64,000 bases of DNA, from NCBI RefSeq assembly GCF_004310295.1, contig NZ_SISB01000035.1:1-64000 (forward strand), read 5' to 3'. The notes beneath the pieces were generated by a model. That model was given only the letters and a program-made list of their open reading frames with translations. It searched no databases and was not told the DNA's origin. Source of the DNA: Pseudomonas sp. BGI-2 (lineage in GTDB: Bacteria; Pseudomonadota; Gammaproteobacteria; Pseudomonadales; Pseudomonadaceae). The position numbers and the translations under genes were made by a program. Of the stretch, positions 1 through 7,617 are shown piece by piece; the stretch's first letter is position 1, and each line of letters begins with the position of its first letter.

Positions 1-1591
1 TGGTTGTGAGAAAACCATTATGAAAATGGTAGAAACGTGCCTCGTCGCCGGCCTGGGCGAGGATCAGTTCTTCGGGTTCATTGCCGAGGTAAATCGCGGC
101 GCGCGAGAGGCTGTTGTGGATCGCCGGACGTTCGCTGCTCGGCAGCGGGAAGGTGGTGCGACGGTTTTCGTGGTCGATCCAGATGACGGTGTCGCCGTCG
201 ATTTCCAATCGATGGGATAACGAATGGCTCCAGCCGAATCCGAGGCCGGCATCGATCTCAGCGGCGCTGGTGCGGTAGAGCCGGGTGAAGGCGAACGGCA
301 GGATGCCGTCCAGCGAACCGTCGGTGAGGGTCAGCAGTTCTTCGCCCGTGACCATCGAGACCGGACATTTGTTGGTGGCGGTTTTATCGGCGGAGTCGGC
401 GCTGTCGCCGTTGGGGTTCGTGGCCTGCTTTGAGACGTCGTCGTGGTGTTCGTTATGCTTGAGCGTGGTGTTCTTGCGGCCATTCCAGCGCAGTTGCATG
501 CGACCTTGTTTGAGACCCGCGGCCACACCGCGCACAGCGACTGTTTTGTAGCGGTCGACATACTCCATGAAGTTATTGATGATCGTGACCATCGACTTCA
601 CGAAACCCATGGCGGCCTTAAAAATTTGCGCGCTGTACTTGGCCAGCCTTACTGTCAGCCAGGCAATGCCCACCCCAACCACGCTCAGCACCAAGCCAAT
701 CAACAAGTCGATGACCAAACCAACTACGACTTTGGAGATGGCTTCGGCCGAGGACCCGGCCAGTTGCGAAGGTGGCAATGCTTCGAGCCACAACACCGCG
801 GTGCGCATCAGCAAACACAGTGCCGCCTCGTCGCTGGCCAGCAACATGGCTTTTTCCATCAAATCGGGGGCAGATTCGGCCAGTTCGGCAAATTGGCCAG
901 CGCTTTCACCCAACTTCTCGGCAAAGGCGCCGGGGTCTTTCAGGATGTCGGTAATTTCACCGATGCCATCCCAAACCTCCTGAATCGCTGCCCAACCTCC
1001 TGCAAGCATTCCATTGCCCACCGCCGCCAATGAAGCCGATGCCGACTGCTGCGACCACTGCGGTTTGAAACCCTCCCACTCTTTGCGCAACCAGCTATCC
1101 AGCTCTGTGGTCAGGCCGTCGTAAGAGGAAAAAAGATCATCAATTTGCTCTGGAGTGACTTCACTCTGGACATGAACGCGGTAGAACTTGCCGGGAGTGC
1201 CTTTAAACTGCCCCTTGCCATGTTCATCGAGCGGCACCGTTGTGCGCTTGCCGCCATCCATGGCAATCACATCGACCGATATATTCCCCAACGGAATGTC
1301 ATAGACCGACTCAAACTTGCTTTCGATTTCAAGAATTCGATTGGCCGGACACTGCGCAACGCTGGAGAGAAAGTCGTCATCACCACTGCTAACCGTCGTG
1401 CTGGTATTCCCCAGCTTTATCTTCCGATCCATGTCCATCAGCGATGGCAAATCGGTAGCACGGCTGACCTTGTCCGCTGCTTGGCTATACCAACTTTTCA
1501 GCTGTTCGCGATACAGCGTCAGGGTGTCCGGAAAGTCGTCGAGTTCCTGCTCGATGCGGGCGATCTGATCCATCAGCGCACCGAACGGCAT
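1..1591 (-). CDS. Rhs-family protein, N-terminal part (3' end outside window)
   Basis: An open minus-strand frame of about 530 codons runs off the left edge without a stop. Residues 1-210 are a helical N-terminal region. A hydrophobic hairpin (VVVGLVIDLL...SVVGVGIAWL) lies at about residues 295-325. From about residue 409 the text (CPVSMVTGEELLTLTDGSL, then LPFAFTRLYRTS and GFGWSHSLSHRLEI) is a typical DUF6531/Rhs entry segment, so the YD-repeat shell and toxic C-terminus would follow outside the window. Rhs proteins of this build are polymorphic toxins, commonly type VI secretion cargo; that role is inferred. The start is uncertain. ATG 1591 opens the frame but has no Shine-Dalgarno, whereas ATG 1620 has GAGGGA 7 nt upstream but is in another frame that closes after 15 codons. 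No VgrG, chaperone or immunity gene is visible on this side. Confidence 0.85.
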   Translation of the reverse strand, partial: MPFGALMDQIARIEQELDDFPDTLTLYREQLKSWYSQAADKVSRATDLPSLMDMDRKIKLGNTSTTVSSGDDDFLSSVAQCPANRILEIESKFESVYDIPLGNISVDVIAMDGGKRTTVPLDEHGKGQFKGTPGKFYRVHVQSEVTPEQIDDLFSSYDGLTTELDSWLRKEWEGFKPQWSQQSASASLAAVGNGMLAGGWAAIQEVWDGIGEITDILKDPGAFAEKLGESAGQFAELAESAPDLMEKAMLLASDEAALCLLMRTAVLWLEALPPSQLAGSSAEAISKVVVGLVIDLLIGLVLSVVGVGIAWLTVRLAKYSAQIFKAAMGFVKSMVTIINNFMEYVDRYKTVAVRGVAAGLKQGRMQLRWNGRKNTTLKHNEHHDDVSKQATNPNGDSADSADKTATNKCPVSMVTGEELLTLTDGSLDGILPFAFTRLYRTSAAEIDAGLGFGWSHSLSHRLEIDGDTVIWIDHENRRTTFPLPSSERPAIHNSLSRAAIYLGNEPEELILAQAGDEARFYHFHNGFLTT

Positions 1592-1655
1592 GAAGTGGAG
1601 TAGAAAATCGGGTCGAACATGAGCAATCCCTCGCGCAGAAAATGGAGCGCGCGAG

Positions 1656-1768
1656 ACTTTGCGGGGGATCAATCAGGAAAGAAGTCAGGAAAGTAGGTGT
1701 TGAATGTAGGAAAAATCCCTAATTAACAACCCGCCAACAACGAAAAGGCAAAACGCAAACGTGGCGGG
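1656..1768. repeat. Copy A of a dispersed ~113-bp block upstream of rhs
   Basis: A 36-bp stretch (1656-1691, GATCAATCAGGAAAGAAGTC in its core) and an 18-bp stretch (1751-1768, AAACGCAAACGTGGCGGG) recur in the same order, 59-60 bp apart, at 2684-2797. The 36-mers differ at one base and the 18-mers are identical, while the DNA between them has diverged. Copy A lies just upstream of the rhs start and copy B just upstream of the leader of the next minus-strand gene, so the block may carry a shared promoter or be a scar of duplication. Confidence 0.7.
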
Positions 1769-1887
1769 CATCGCAGTCCAAACATCACGCGAAGAATGTG
1801 CCGGGGTATAGCGTGCATGTGATTGATAGTTTGGTGATGCCGGGGCGAGAGGATGAGTTGCTGTTGGGGCATCGCTGATTGTACTGA

Positions 1888-1990
1888 CGCCTTCGCGGGC
1901 AAACCTCTCTCCTACAGGGTTTTGTGTTGTTTGTGATGATTGTGAACGACACAGAACCCGTGTAGGAGCGAGGCTTGCCCGCGAAGAGGC
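1888..1990. repeat. REP pair (BIME), CTCCTACA type
   Basis: Two REP units face each other. The left arm has CTTCGCGGGCAAACCTCTCTCCTACAG and the right arm GTAGGAGCGAGGCTTGCCCGCGAAGAG, separated by about 45 bp. This is the classic Pseudomonas intergenic BIME arrangement. The rest of 1621-2017 holds copy A of the dispersed block and no gene that I can support. Confidence 0.85.
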
Positions 1991-2017
1991 CAGACCAGAC
2001 AACCAAAATCTCTGGAA

Positions 2018-2344
2018 TCAATCCGCCGCTGACCGCGCCCCCAACCGCCGCCCAACCACATCCAGCACATCACACCCATCGCGCAACGGAATCGCACAGA
2101 GCAACGCGAAGTCGCTGAGAATCATGGAATCGCACTCAATCGAACCGCGCATGGACAGGTTCTCCAGCACTTGGGTTACCGCACGGATTCGGTAGCGGGC
2201 GGCGTCGGTCAAAATATCGAGGGGCGCGTGGGTGTCGACGAACAAGGTGGGCATGTCGCTGCAGTTGCTGGTGAGCGCCATGAAGCGGTTTTTTGGGTGG
2301 GAAACCGGTTTTTCGTAGGGTGGATCAGGATGAAGTGTTGGCAT
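2018..2344 (-). CDS. Small DUF3077/DUF6124-like protein
   Basis: A 108-residue protein. The start at ATG 2344 is chosen because GGAAGG lies 6 nt upstream; an in-frame extension to 2377 would begin inside the leader hairpin. The protein opens MPTLHPDPPYEKP, and its second half is amphipathic helix (LDILTDAARYRIRAVTQVLENL...). This resembles the small Pseudomonas-restricted DUF3077/DUF6124 proteins, which have a proline-rich start followed by 'PLFxVxxxxxxxxAL' and a helix. It has no signal peptide or membrane segment, and the function of the family is not known to me. A long structured leader precedes it. The family assignment is by eye. Confidence 0.6.
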   Translation of the reverse strand: MPTLHPDPPYEKPVSHPKNRFMALTSNCSDMPTLFVDTHAPLDILTDAARYRIRAVTQVLENLSMRGSIECDSMILSDFALLCAIPLRDGCDVLDVVGRRLGARSAAD

Positions 2345-2640
2345 TTGAGACCTTCCGATGACAATGGGAGCTGCCAAAAGCCTTCCTACAGGCCTGGGTG
2401 GCAGCTATACGCGGGGTAGGAATACCGAGCATCGGAGACTCGACCACGCCGAAGCGTGCCCGCGCACAGCCGCCGCAACAGATCTTACGGACGCATATAG
2501 ACGGCCGCAAATCAGGTTTCGACGCTAACGCAATACCGATGCTGAAAGGGTTCCTACACCCCACCACTGAGTTTTCAGTGACCATCAAAGGCTATCGGGT
2601 GAACTCAGTTCGCACCAGTTCATGAAAGCCGCCACAACTC
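2345..2640 (-). promoter_or_regulatory. Structured 5' leader of the DUF3077-like gene (candidate RNA element)
   Basis: On the minus strand the ~300 nt before ATG 2344 contain several exact hairpins. CACTGA/TCAGTG lies near 2567-2582. GCACGC-TTCG-GCGTG, a UUCG tetraloop stem, lies near 2443-2458. A longer stem lies at 2370-2405, where GCTGCCA pairs with TGGCAGC around an inner GCC/GGC stem, ending about 15 nt before the Shine-Dalgarno. An 87-codon frame crosses the leader (2325-2588), but its Cys/Arg-rich text and its overlap with the next gene's start argue against a protein. This could be a cis-regulatory RNA; the role is inferred from structure and position. Confidence 0.45.
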
Positions 2641-2683
2641 GAAGGAAATCTCCGATGAATTTGCCCGGCTTTAAACGCGCTGC

Positions 2684-2797
2684 ACTTTGCGGGTGATCAA
2701 TCAGGAAAGAAGTCAGGAACGGACGATGTTGTCGTAGGGCAATTCTCTAATACGTCGCCACTAATAAACGAACCGTCAGAAACGCAAACGTGGCGGG
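2684..2797. repeat. Copy B of the dispersed ~113-bp block
   Basis: Partner of the block at 1656-1768. The 36-bp segment is at 2684-2719 and the 18-bp segment at 2780-2797. It lies between the Sel1 gene, which ends at 2841, and the structured leader that starts near 2640. I see nothing else in 2641-2840. Confidence 0.7.
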
Positions 2798-2840
2798 AGG
2801 TTTCCCTCACGCCACGTTCATTTGTCGAACCGCTATGTCT

Positions 2841-3248
2841 TTATTTCGCCGAATCGCGAGACGCCATCTCTTTAAGCTTCATCTCAGCCAACGGATGCCC
2901 CGCCTTCGCCGCCATTCCCCAAAACCGCGCCGCTTCAATCGCATCCGGCGCCTTGCTCGGCGTCCCCGCCAAACTGATCACGCCCACTTGATACGCCGCT
3001 TTGCCATCCCCCGCCAACGCCGCCAGGCGCAGCAATCGCACGCCTTCCTCACGAGCCCCAAGGCCGACGCCGCGAAAGGTCAGGATGTGGCCATAGAAGC
3101 TTTGCGCGCCGACGTCACCCAGATTGGCCATGCGCGCGAACTGGCCTTCGAGCCAGCTCCAGCCACGGGGCTGTCGCACGAACCACGACCAGTGAAACAA
3201 CCGGCGGGCCAGCCAGTAACCGGCCCGTGCCTTGAGCTTTAAAAACAC
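2841..3248 (-). CDS. Sel1-repeat protein
   Basis: 135 residues, GTG start directly after the stop of the upstream gene (TGAGTG), with GGAGG 5 nt before it. The C-terminal two thirds contain Sel1-like helical repeats (ARMANLGDVGAQSFYGHIL, LRLAALAGDGKAAYQVGVI, ARFWGMAAKAGHPLAEMKL) with the usual A..G...A spacing. Such repeats are protein-interaction scaffolds. It is the third gene of an apparent operon behind an HTH protein and an unknown protein. No signal peptide is obvious; the N-terminus is basic and aromatic (KARAGYWLARRLFHWSWF). The specific partner is unknown. Confidence 0.8.
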   Translation of the reverse strand: MFLKLKARAGYWLARRLFHWSWFVRQPRGWSWLEGQFARMANLGDVGAQSFYGHILTFRGVGLGAREEGVRLLRLAALAGDGKAAYQVGVISLAGTPSKAPDAIEAARFWGMAAKAGHPLAEMKLKEMASRDSAK

Positions 3249-3620
3249 TCAGGCCTCCGCCGATTCCGGGTACTCGTATTCGAACACGCGCACCACTTCC
3301 GAGGCGTGCCACGAGGCGGCAGCAACGCCGTCGGACGGCCCGGAGAAACGCCCCAGACGTTCGACGCATTCGAAGAAACCGGTGCGTGGCAGGCGACTGG
3401 CGCCCTGGCTGATCACCAGCGAGCTGCGCAGCGGCTGCTCGGCCTTGGCGTCCAGCGCGGCCAGATGTTCAAGCGCTGCGGTGAGGGTTTGCATGGCCGG
3501 CGTGGGCAACTGCAAACGTTCCAGCAAGGCTCGATAAGTCAGCAGATGGCGCTGGCGGCGGGCCTGATCCAGCTCACCCAGCAACCCGTCCCAATGTTGA
3601 CGACTGATGCGTACGCTCAC
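3249..3620 (-). CDS. Conserved hypothetical protein in HTH/Sel1 operon
   Basis: 123 residues, GTG start overlapping the stop of the upstream HTH gene by 4 nt (GTGA), so translation is probably coupled. The protein is mostly helical and charged (HWDGLLGELDQARRQRHLLTYRALLERL), with an acidic end (EVVRVFEYEYPESAEA). It has no membrane segment, no signal peptide and no catalytic motif that I recognise. The next gene begins immediately after its stop, supporting a three-gene unit. Function unknown. Confidence 0.75.
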   Translation of the reverse strand: MSVRISRQHWDGLLGELDQARRQRHLLTYRALLERLQLPTPAMQTLTAALEHLAALDAKAEQPLRSSLVISQGASRLPRTGFFECVERLGRFSGPSDGVAAASWHASEVVRVFEYEYPESAEA

Positions 3621-3958
3621 GATTCATCCCTCCACCCTGGCACCGTCAGCTCCCAGGCCAGGCTGCGGCGAATCGCAGCGTCGGGTTGACGCTCGCCACT
3701 TTCGATCAAGGCCAGATAAGACGGGCTGATGCCTACCGTGCGGGCGAGCGCCTCAATGGCGATGCCCTTCCCTTCGCGCAAACTGCGTAGTTGATCCAGA
3801 CCTGGAAGAATCTGGTCTGGTGATGCTGCGTGACGCACCGGCGTGTCGGGTGCCGGTTGTTCGTTGATGCCTGCTGCTTTCAGTAAAGCCTGATACTGAG
3901 CCCACGGCAGAACCGCGTATTCGGGCTCGCCTTCGCGTGTGATTATCTGAATATCCAT
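3617..3958 (-). CDS. Helix-turn-helix (XRE-type) regulator
   Basis: 113 residues from ATG 3958, which has GGGGAAG 4 nt upstream; an in-frame start at 3982 is less well placed. Residues 1-30 (MDIQIITREGEPEYAVLPW..YQALLKA) resemble the N-terminal segment of antitoxin-like regulators. Residues 58-105 form a Cro/C1-type HTH (LRSLREGKGIAIEALARTVGISPSYLALIESGERQP). It heads an operon with two non-toxin-like genes. The pair could be read as an antitoxin system, but neither downstream protein resembles a known toxin. Probably autoregulatory. Confidence 0.8.
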   Translation of the reverse strand: MDIQIITREGEPEYAVLPWAQYQALLKAAGINEQPAPDTPVRHAASPDQILPGLDQLRSLREGKGIAIEALARTVGISPSYLALIESGERQPDAAIRRSLAWELTVPGWRDES

Positions 3959-4073
3959 GACTTCCCCGTAGGACAACGACACTTAGCGAGTCGGCACTTT
4001 TCCCTAGAAGTGTAATCCTAACAGCGGCCACGGTCGCGGGGGGGTATGAATATAAGGACGATCCTCAATCAAA

Positions 4074-4529
4074 TCAGGTTTTTTTCGGTCCTTGAAGCTG
4101 AAGTTGCTCGGGGGTGTCGGGAAGGCGCTCGGCCACCGCGAGCTTCTCCGGCAACTGGCGATTGCGCCAGGCACGGAAGGCATTGAGTTCGTCATCGAGG
4201 ACTTTCATCAACCAGGCCAGCACGGCGATGTCATCGAGCATGCCGAATACCGGGATGAAGTCGGGAATCGCATCCACCGGACTGAGAAAGTACATCAGGC
4301 CGGCAACCACCGAGAGCAACGCCTTCGGGCTGATAGCGCGGTACTCCCCGCGCCAGTAGGCCAGGCACAGTGCCTGCAACAGGCGCAAATCGTCCTTGAG
4401 TTTGCCCAATCGGTTGCCTTGGCTGGCACCTTTGCTGGCGACGGCGAACAGCAGGGTCGGTAATCGTCCACGGGCCAACAAGCGTCCGGCAAGTGGCAGG
4501 AAACGAGCGAAATTCCAGGGTGCTTTCAT
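4074..4529 (-). CDS. DUF1232 (YkvA-type) membrane protein
   Basis: 151 residues. Two ATGs are adjacent (4532, 4529); the second has the better distance (4 nt) to GGAGG. The central segment (ISPKALLSVVAGLMYFLSPVDAIPDFIPVFGMLDDIAVLAWLMKVL) is the diagnostic DUF1232 signature, with SPVDAIPDFIP linking two hydrophobic helices. The family is small, membrane-associated and of unknown biochemical role. It stands alone, separated from the HTH operon by about 115 bp. Confidence 0.85.
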   Translation of the reverse strand: MKAPWNFARFLPLAGRLLARGRLPTLLFAVASKGASQGNRLGKLKDDLRLLQALCLAYWRGEYRAISPKALLSVVAGLMYFLSPVDAIPDFIPVFGMLDDIAVLAWLMKVLDDELNAFRAWRNRQLPEKLAVAERLPDTPEQLQLQGPKKT

Positions 4530-4776
4530 CATTCCTCCCTCTGAAATGTTATCCACACAAATTGTGGATAACCTTGTGAACAGAGCTATTTTTCACGGCT
4601 GAAAGCCCCGTTTCATAAGGGCTTAACTCAGATCGGGCGTTTTTTACTCACATAAAAAAACCCAAGATTTCATTGACTTGGCGCGCCGGCGCGGCTAGCA
4701 CGGGCGTCTCAATGGCTATGACTGCAACGTACAGCATCCGTTCGCTTTGTTTACCCTCGCTGAACGCCAGATGCAA

Positions 4777-4809
4777 CAACGCCCCGCATAAAGCGAGGCG
4801 TTGTTTTTA
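4777..4809 (+). terminator. Hairpin terminator downstream of the FKBP gene
   Basis: CAACGCC-(C)CGC and GCG(A)GGCGTTG form a stem followed on the plus strand by TTTTTA. On the minus strand, the sense of the FKBP gene, it is followed only by TTGTTG, so it is better as a plus-strand terminator but may work both ways. Confidence 0.6.
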
Positions 4810-4822
4810 GAGCAGACGCTGA

Positions 4823-5536
4823 TTACTTGGTGGCGTCTTCTTTTGCTGGATCCTTGATCGCCAGCAGTTCCAGGTCGAATACCAGCACCGAGTTGGCTGG
4901 AATCGCCGGGCTTGGGCTTTGGGCGCCGTAGGCCAGTTCGCTAGGGATGTACAGTTTGTACTTCTCGCCAACGTGCATCAGTTGCAAGCCTTCGACCCAA
5001 CCCGGAATCACGCCGCTAACCGGCAGATCGATCGGGCTGCCACGATCGACGGAGCTGTCAAACGTAGTGCCGTTGGTCAGCTTGCCGGTGTAGTGAACAG
5101 TCACTACGTCGGTCGGCTTAGGCTGTGCGCCATCAGCTTTCTTGACCACTTCATATTGCAGGCCCGAAGCAGTGGTGGTTACACCGGCTTTCTTGGCGTT
5201 TTCATCGAGGAATTTCTTGCCGGCGGATGCCGACTCTTCGCTCATTTTGGCCATACGCTCTTCAGCACGCTTCTGCAGTGCTGCGAAGGCTTCGACCAGT
5301 TCGTCATCCTTCAGCTTCTGTTCTTTCTTACCGACGGCATCTTCGATGCCTTGGGCTACGGCTTTGGAGTCCAGGTCATCCATGCCTTCCTGAGCCAGGC
5401 TCTTGCCCATGTTCAGGCCAATCCCGTAGGAAGCTTTTTGCGCCGGGGTTTTCAGCTCTACGCTGGTCTGCGAATCACAACCCGCAAGTACCAGGCTAAC
5501 CAGGGCCACCGCCGCCGCCAACCGATGCTGTTTCAT
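4823..5536 (-). CDS. FKBP-type peptidyl-prolyl cis-trans isomerase, lipoprotein
   Basis: 237 residues. The N-terminus is a lipoprotein signal with lipobox LAGC (Cys20). Residues 25-115 match the helical dimerisation domain of Mip/FkpA/FklB proteins (KASYGIGLNMGKSLAQEGMDD...), and residues 120-228 are the FKBP domain (VTVHYTGKL, GTTFDSS, VIPGWVEGLQLM, YIPSELAYG). The enzyme should catalyse prolyl isomerisation in the periplasm, anchored to a membrane, and assist folding of exported proteins. It stands alone. Mip-like versus FkpA-like naming cannot be settled by eye. Confidence 0.93.
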   Translation of the reverse strand: MKQHRLAAAVALVSLVLAGCDSQTSVELKTPAQKASYGIGLNMGKSLAQEGMDDLDSKAVAQGIEDAVGKKEQKLKDDELVEAFAALQKRAEERMAKMSEESASAGKKFLDENAKKAGVTTTASGLQYEVVKKADGAQPKPTDVVTVHYTGKLTNGTTFDSSVDRGSPIDLPVSGVIPGWVEGLQLMHVGEKYKLYIPSELAYGAQSPSPAIPANSVLVFDLELLAIKDPAKEDATK

Positions 5537-5805
5537 GCTATTTCCTTGTTCATGCGCCTAAAGGGCAATCGAGTAAAGCCGCGAGCTTATCAGGCGGCCA
5601 CGACCAATGGCTACCGGCATGAGAGCAGGAAACTTCTGATAAGTTCAGGTGTTTTAACGCATTTCGGGATTGGAATGATGAAGCTTCTGTCATCTTGTGC
5701 CCGCAGAGACGGGTGCCGTATCCCACAGCTTCTGGCGTAATGGCCACTTGCCTCACCCCGAACACTGAGGCATAAGAGAGCTACAAATCGACAAGGACGT
5801 TTATC

Positions 5806-7617
5806 TTGCGCCTCTTATTACGCCTGCTGTTGCTGTTCGCTGTGCTGCTGGGGCTGGGCCTGGCCGTGGTTCTGTATTACGTCGCCAACCCGAAACTGCC
5901 GACCTGGTCACCCGCACAACAGGTGCATTACCTGGAGCAGTGGAGTGCCGCCGACCGCCAGGCTTACTACTTCACCCCTCAGGGCACTCAGGTCAAAGGC
6001 TTGCGCTATGACTGGTTCAAGGAACTCGAGCTGCCCTTCTCGGAACAACGATTCGCCGCCCCCGAGTATCTGGCACGCTTTGGATTTCTGATCGACTCCG
6101 AGCAGAAAACCACGCCGAACAGCAATCCCGACAACTTGCCTGTGGGTTTTGCCCGCCATCAAAATCCTGGCAGCCTGGACGAATACCTCGACATCACCTG
6201 TGCCGCCTGCCACACCGGTGAATTGCGTTTCAACGGCCAGGCAGTGCGCATCGACGGAGGTTCGGCGCAGCATGTCCTGCCTTCCAGTGTTCCTACACTG
6301 CGCGGCGGTAGTTTCGGACAGGCGCTGGTAGCCAGTCTGATCTCGACTTACTACAACCCGTGGAAATTCGAACGCTTCGCCCGCAACGTGCTCGGCGAGG
6401 ACTACGACGCCCGGCGCCAACAACTGCGCGAAGACTTCAAAACCTCTCTGAACATCTTCGTGAAGGTGGCCTGGAACGATACCCATCGCGGGCTCTACCC
6501 GACCGAGGAAGGCCCCGGCCGTACCGATGCCTTCGGGCGTATCGCCAACGCCAGCTTCGGCGATGCGATTTCGGCCGATAACTACCGCGTGGCGAATGCC
6601 CCGGTTGACTACCCGCAATTGTGGGACATGTGGACCTTTGACTGGGTGCAATGGAACGGTTCGGCGCAGCAACCGATGGCGCGCAACATCGGCGAGGCCC
6701 TTGGCGTCGGCGCGACCCTGAATTTCTTCGACGCCAACGGCCAACCGCTTAAAGGTGACGAGCGCTATCCGTCGAGTGTCCGATTGCGTGATTTGCACAA
6801 GATCGAACAAACCCTGCAACGGCTCAAACCACCGGCCTGGCCGGAAGACGTGCTGGGCGCTGTCGACAAGCCCCTGGCCGTCAAAGGTCGCGAATTGTTC
6901 AGCGAAAATTGCGCGGATTGTCACGTGCCTCGATCGGTCCAAACCAACGGACGCTGGGTGCAACACCTGAAAATGCTGCCGGTGGAATACATCGGCACAG
7001 ACCCGGGTGCGGCCAATAACATCGCCGACCATCGCTTCGACCTCAGCGCCTTGCAATGGGACCCGGCAGAACTGGCGAAACTGGATGTGCAATTGCAGCC
7101 ACCGCCCGCCGAACCGCTGGACATGAGCAAGCTCTCGTCCGCCAAGGGCCTGGCCTACGTCACCGCGTTCGTAGGAAACCGCGCTTACCGCGAGGCGAAA
7201 ATCCCCGAAGCCGAGCGCCCGGACATGGATGGCTTCGGCCTGCCGATTGGCGTGCGCGAACTGCGCGCCTACAAGGCCCGTCCGTTGGCCGGCGTCTGGG
7301 CGACGGCGCCGTTTCTGCACAACGGTTCGGTGCCGAGCATCTATCAACTGCTCTCGCCTCAGGATGAACGCGCAACGAACTTCTACAAAGGCACGTTCGA
7401 GTATGACCCCAGGCACCTGGGTTATCGCACCGAAGCCTTCACCAATGGCTTCAAGTTCGACACACGCATCACCGGCAATCACAACAGCGGCCACGAGTTC
7501 CGTGCCGGCAAGCGTGGCAACGGCGTCATCGGTCGCCTGCTGCAACCGGAGGAGCGCTGGGCGCTGCTGGAGTACCTGAAAGTGTTGGGCGGCCCGTTGG
7601 AGGCACAATTGCCATGA
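5806..7617 (+). CDS. Membrane-anchored di-haem cytochrome c (RoxA/CcpA-like)
   Basis: 603 residues from TTG 5806, with AAGGACG 7 nt upstream; no in-frame ATG is near. A leucine-rich N-terminal helix (residues 3-26) anchors it in the inner membrane with a periplasmic body. Two CXXCH haem sites are visible, CAACH at 132-136 and CADCH at 369-373. The length and the TAPFLHNGSVP segment near the C-terminus fit the RoxA-like branch of di-haem cytochromes that includes bacterial peroxidase relatives. The substrate is unknown. The stop overlaps the start of the catalase-like gene (ATGA), so the two are probably co-translated and act together. Confidence 0.88.
   Translation: MRLLLRLLLLFAVLLGLGLAVVLYYVANPKLPTWSPAQQVHYLEQWSAADRQAYYFTPQGTQVKGLRYDWFKELELPFSEQRFAAPEYLARFGFLIDSEQKTTPNSNPDNLPVGFARHQNPGSLDEYLDITCAACHTGELRFNGQAVRIDGGSAQHVLPSSVPTLRGGSFGQALVASLISTYYNPWKFERFARNVLGEDYDARRQQLREDFKTSLNIFVKVAWNDTHRGLYPTEEGPGRTDAFGRIANASFGDAISADNYRVANAPVDYPQLWDMWTFDWVQWNGSAQQPMARNIGEALGVGATLNFFDANGQPLKGDERYPSSVRLRDLHKIEQTLQRLKPPAWPEDVLGAVDKPLAVKGRELFSENCADCHVPRSVQTNGRWVQHLKMLPVEYIGTDPGAANNIADHRFDLSALQWDPAELAKLDVQLQPPPAEPLDMSKLSSAKGLAYVTAFVGNRAYREAKIPEAERPDMDGFGLPIGVRELRAYKARPLAGVWATAPFLHNGSVPSIYQLLSPQDERATNFYKGTFEYDPRHLGYRTEAFTNGFKFDTRITGNHNSGHEFRAGKRGNGVIGRLLQPEERWALLEYLKVLGGPLEAQLP

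Noticed and set aside
2325..2588. 87-codon minus-strand frame before the DUF3077-like gene
   Set aside because: It overlaps the start of that gene and has Cys/Arg/Ser-rich text; better read as a structured leader.
3249..3958. Toxin-antitoxin pair (HTH protein plus downstream unknown protein)
   Set aside because: The downstream protein has no toxin-family motif and a third Sel1 gene follows; only a regulator-led operon can be supported.
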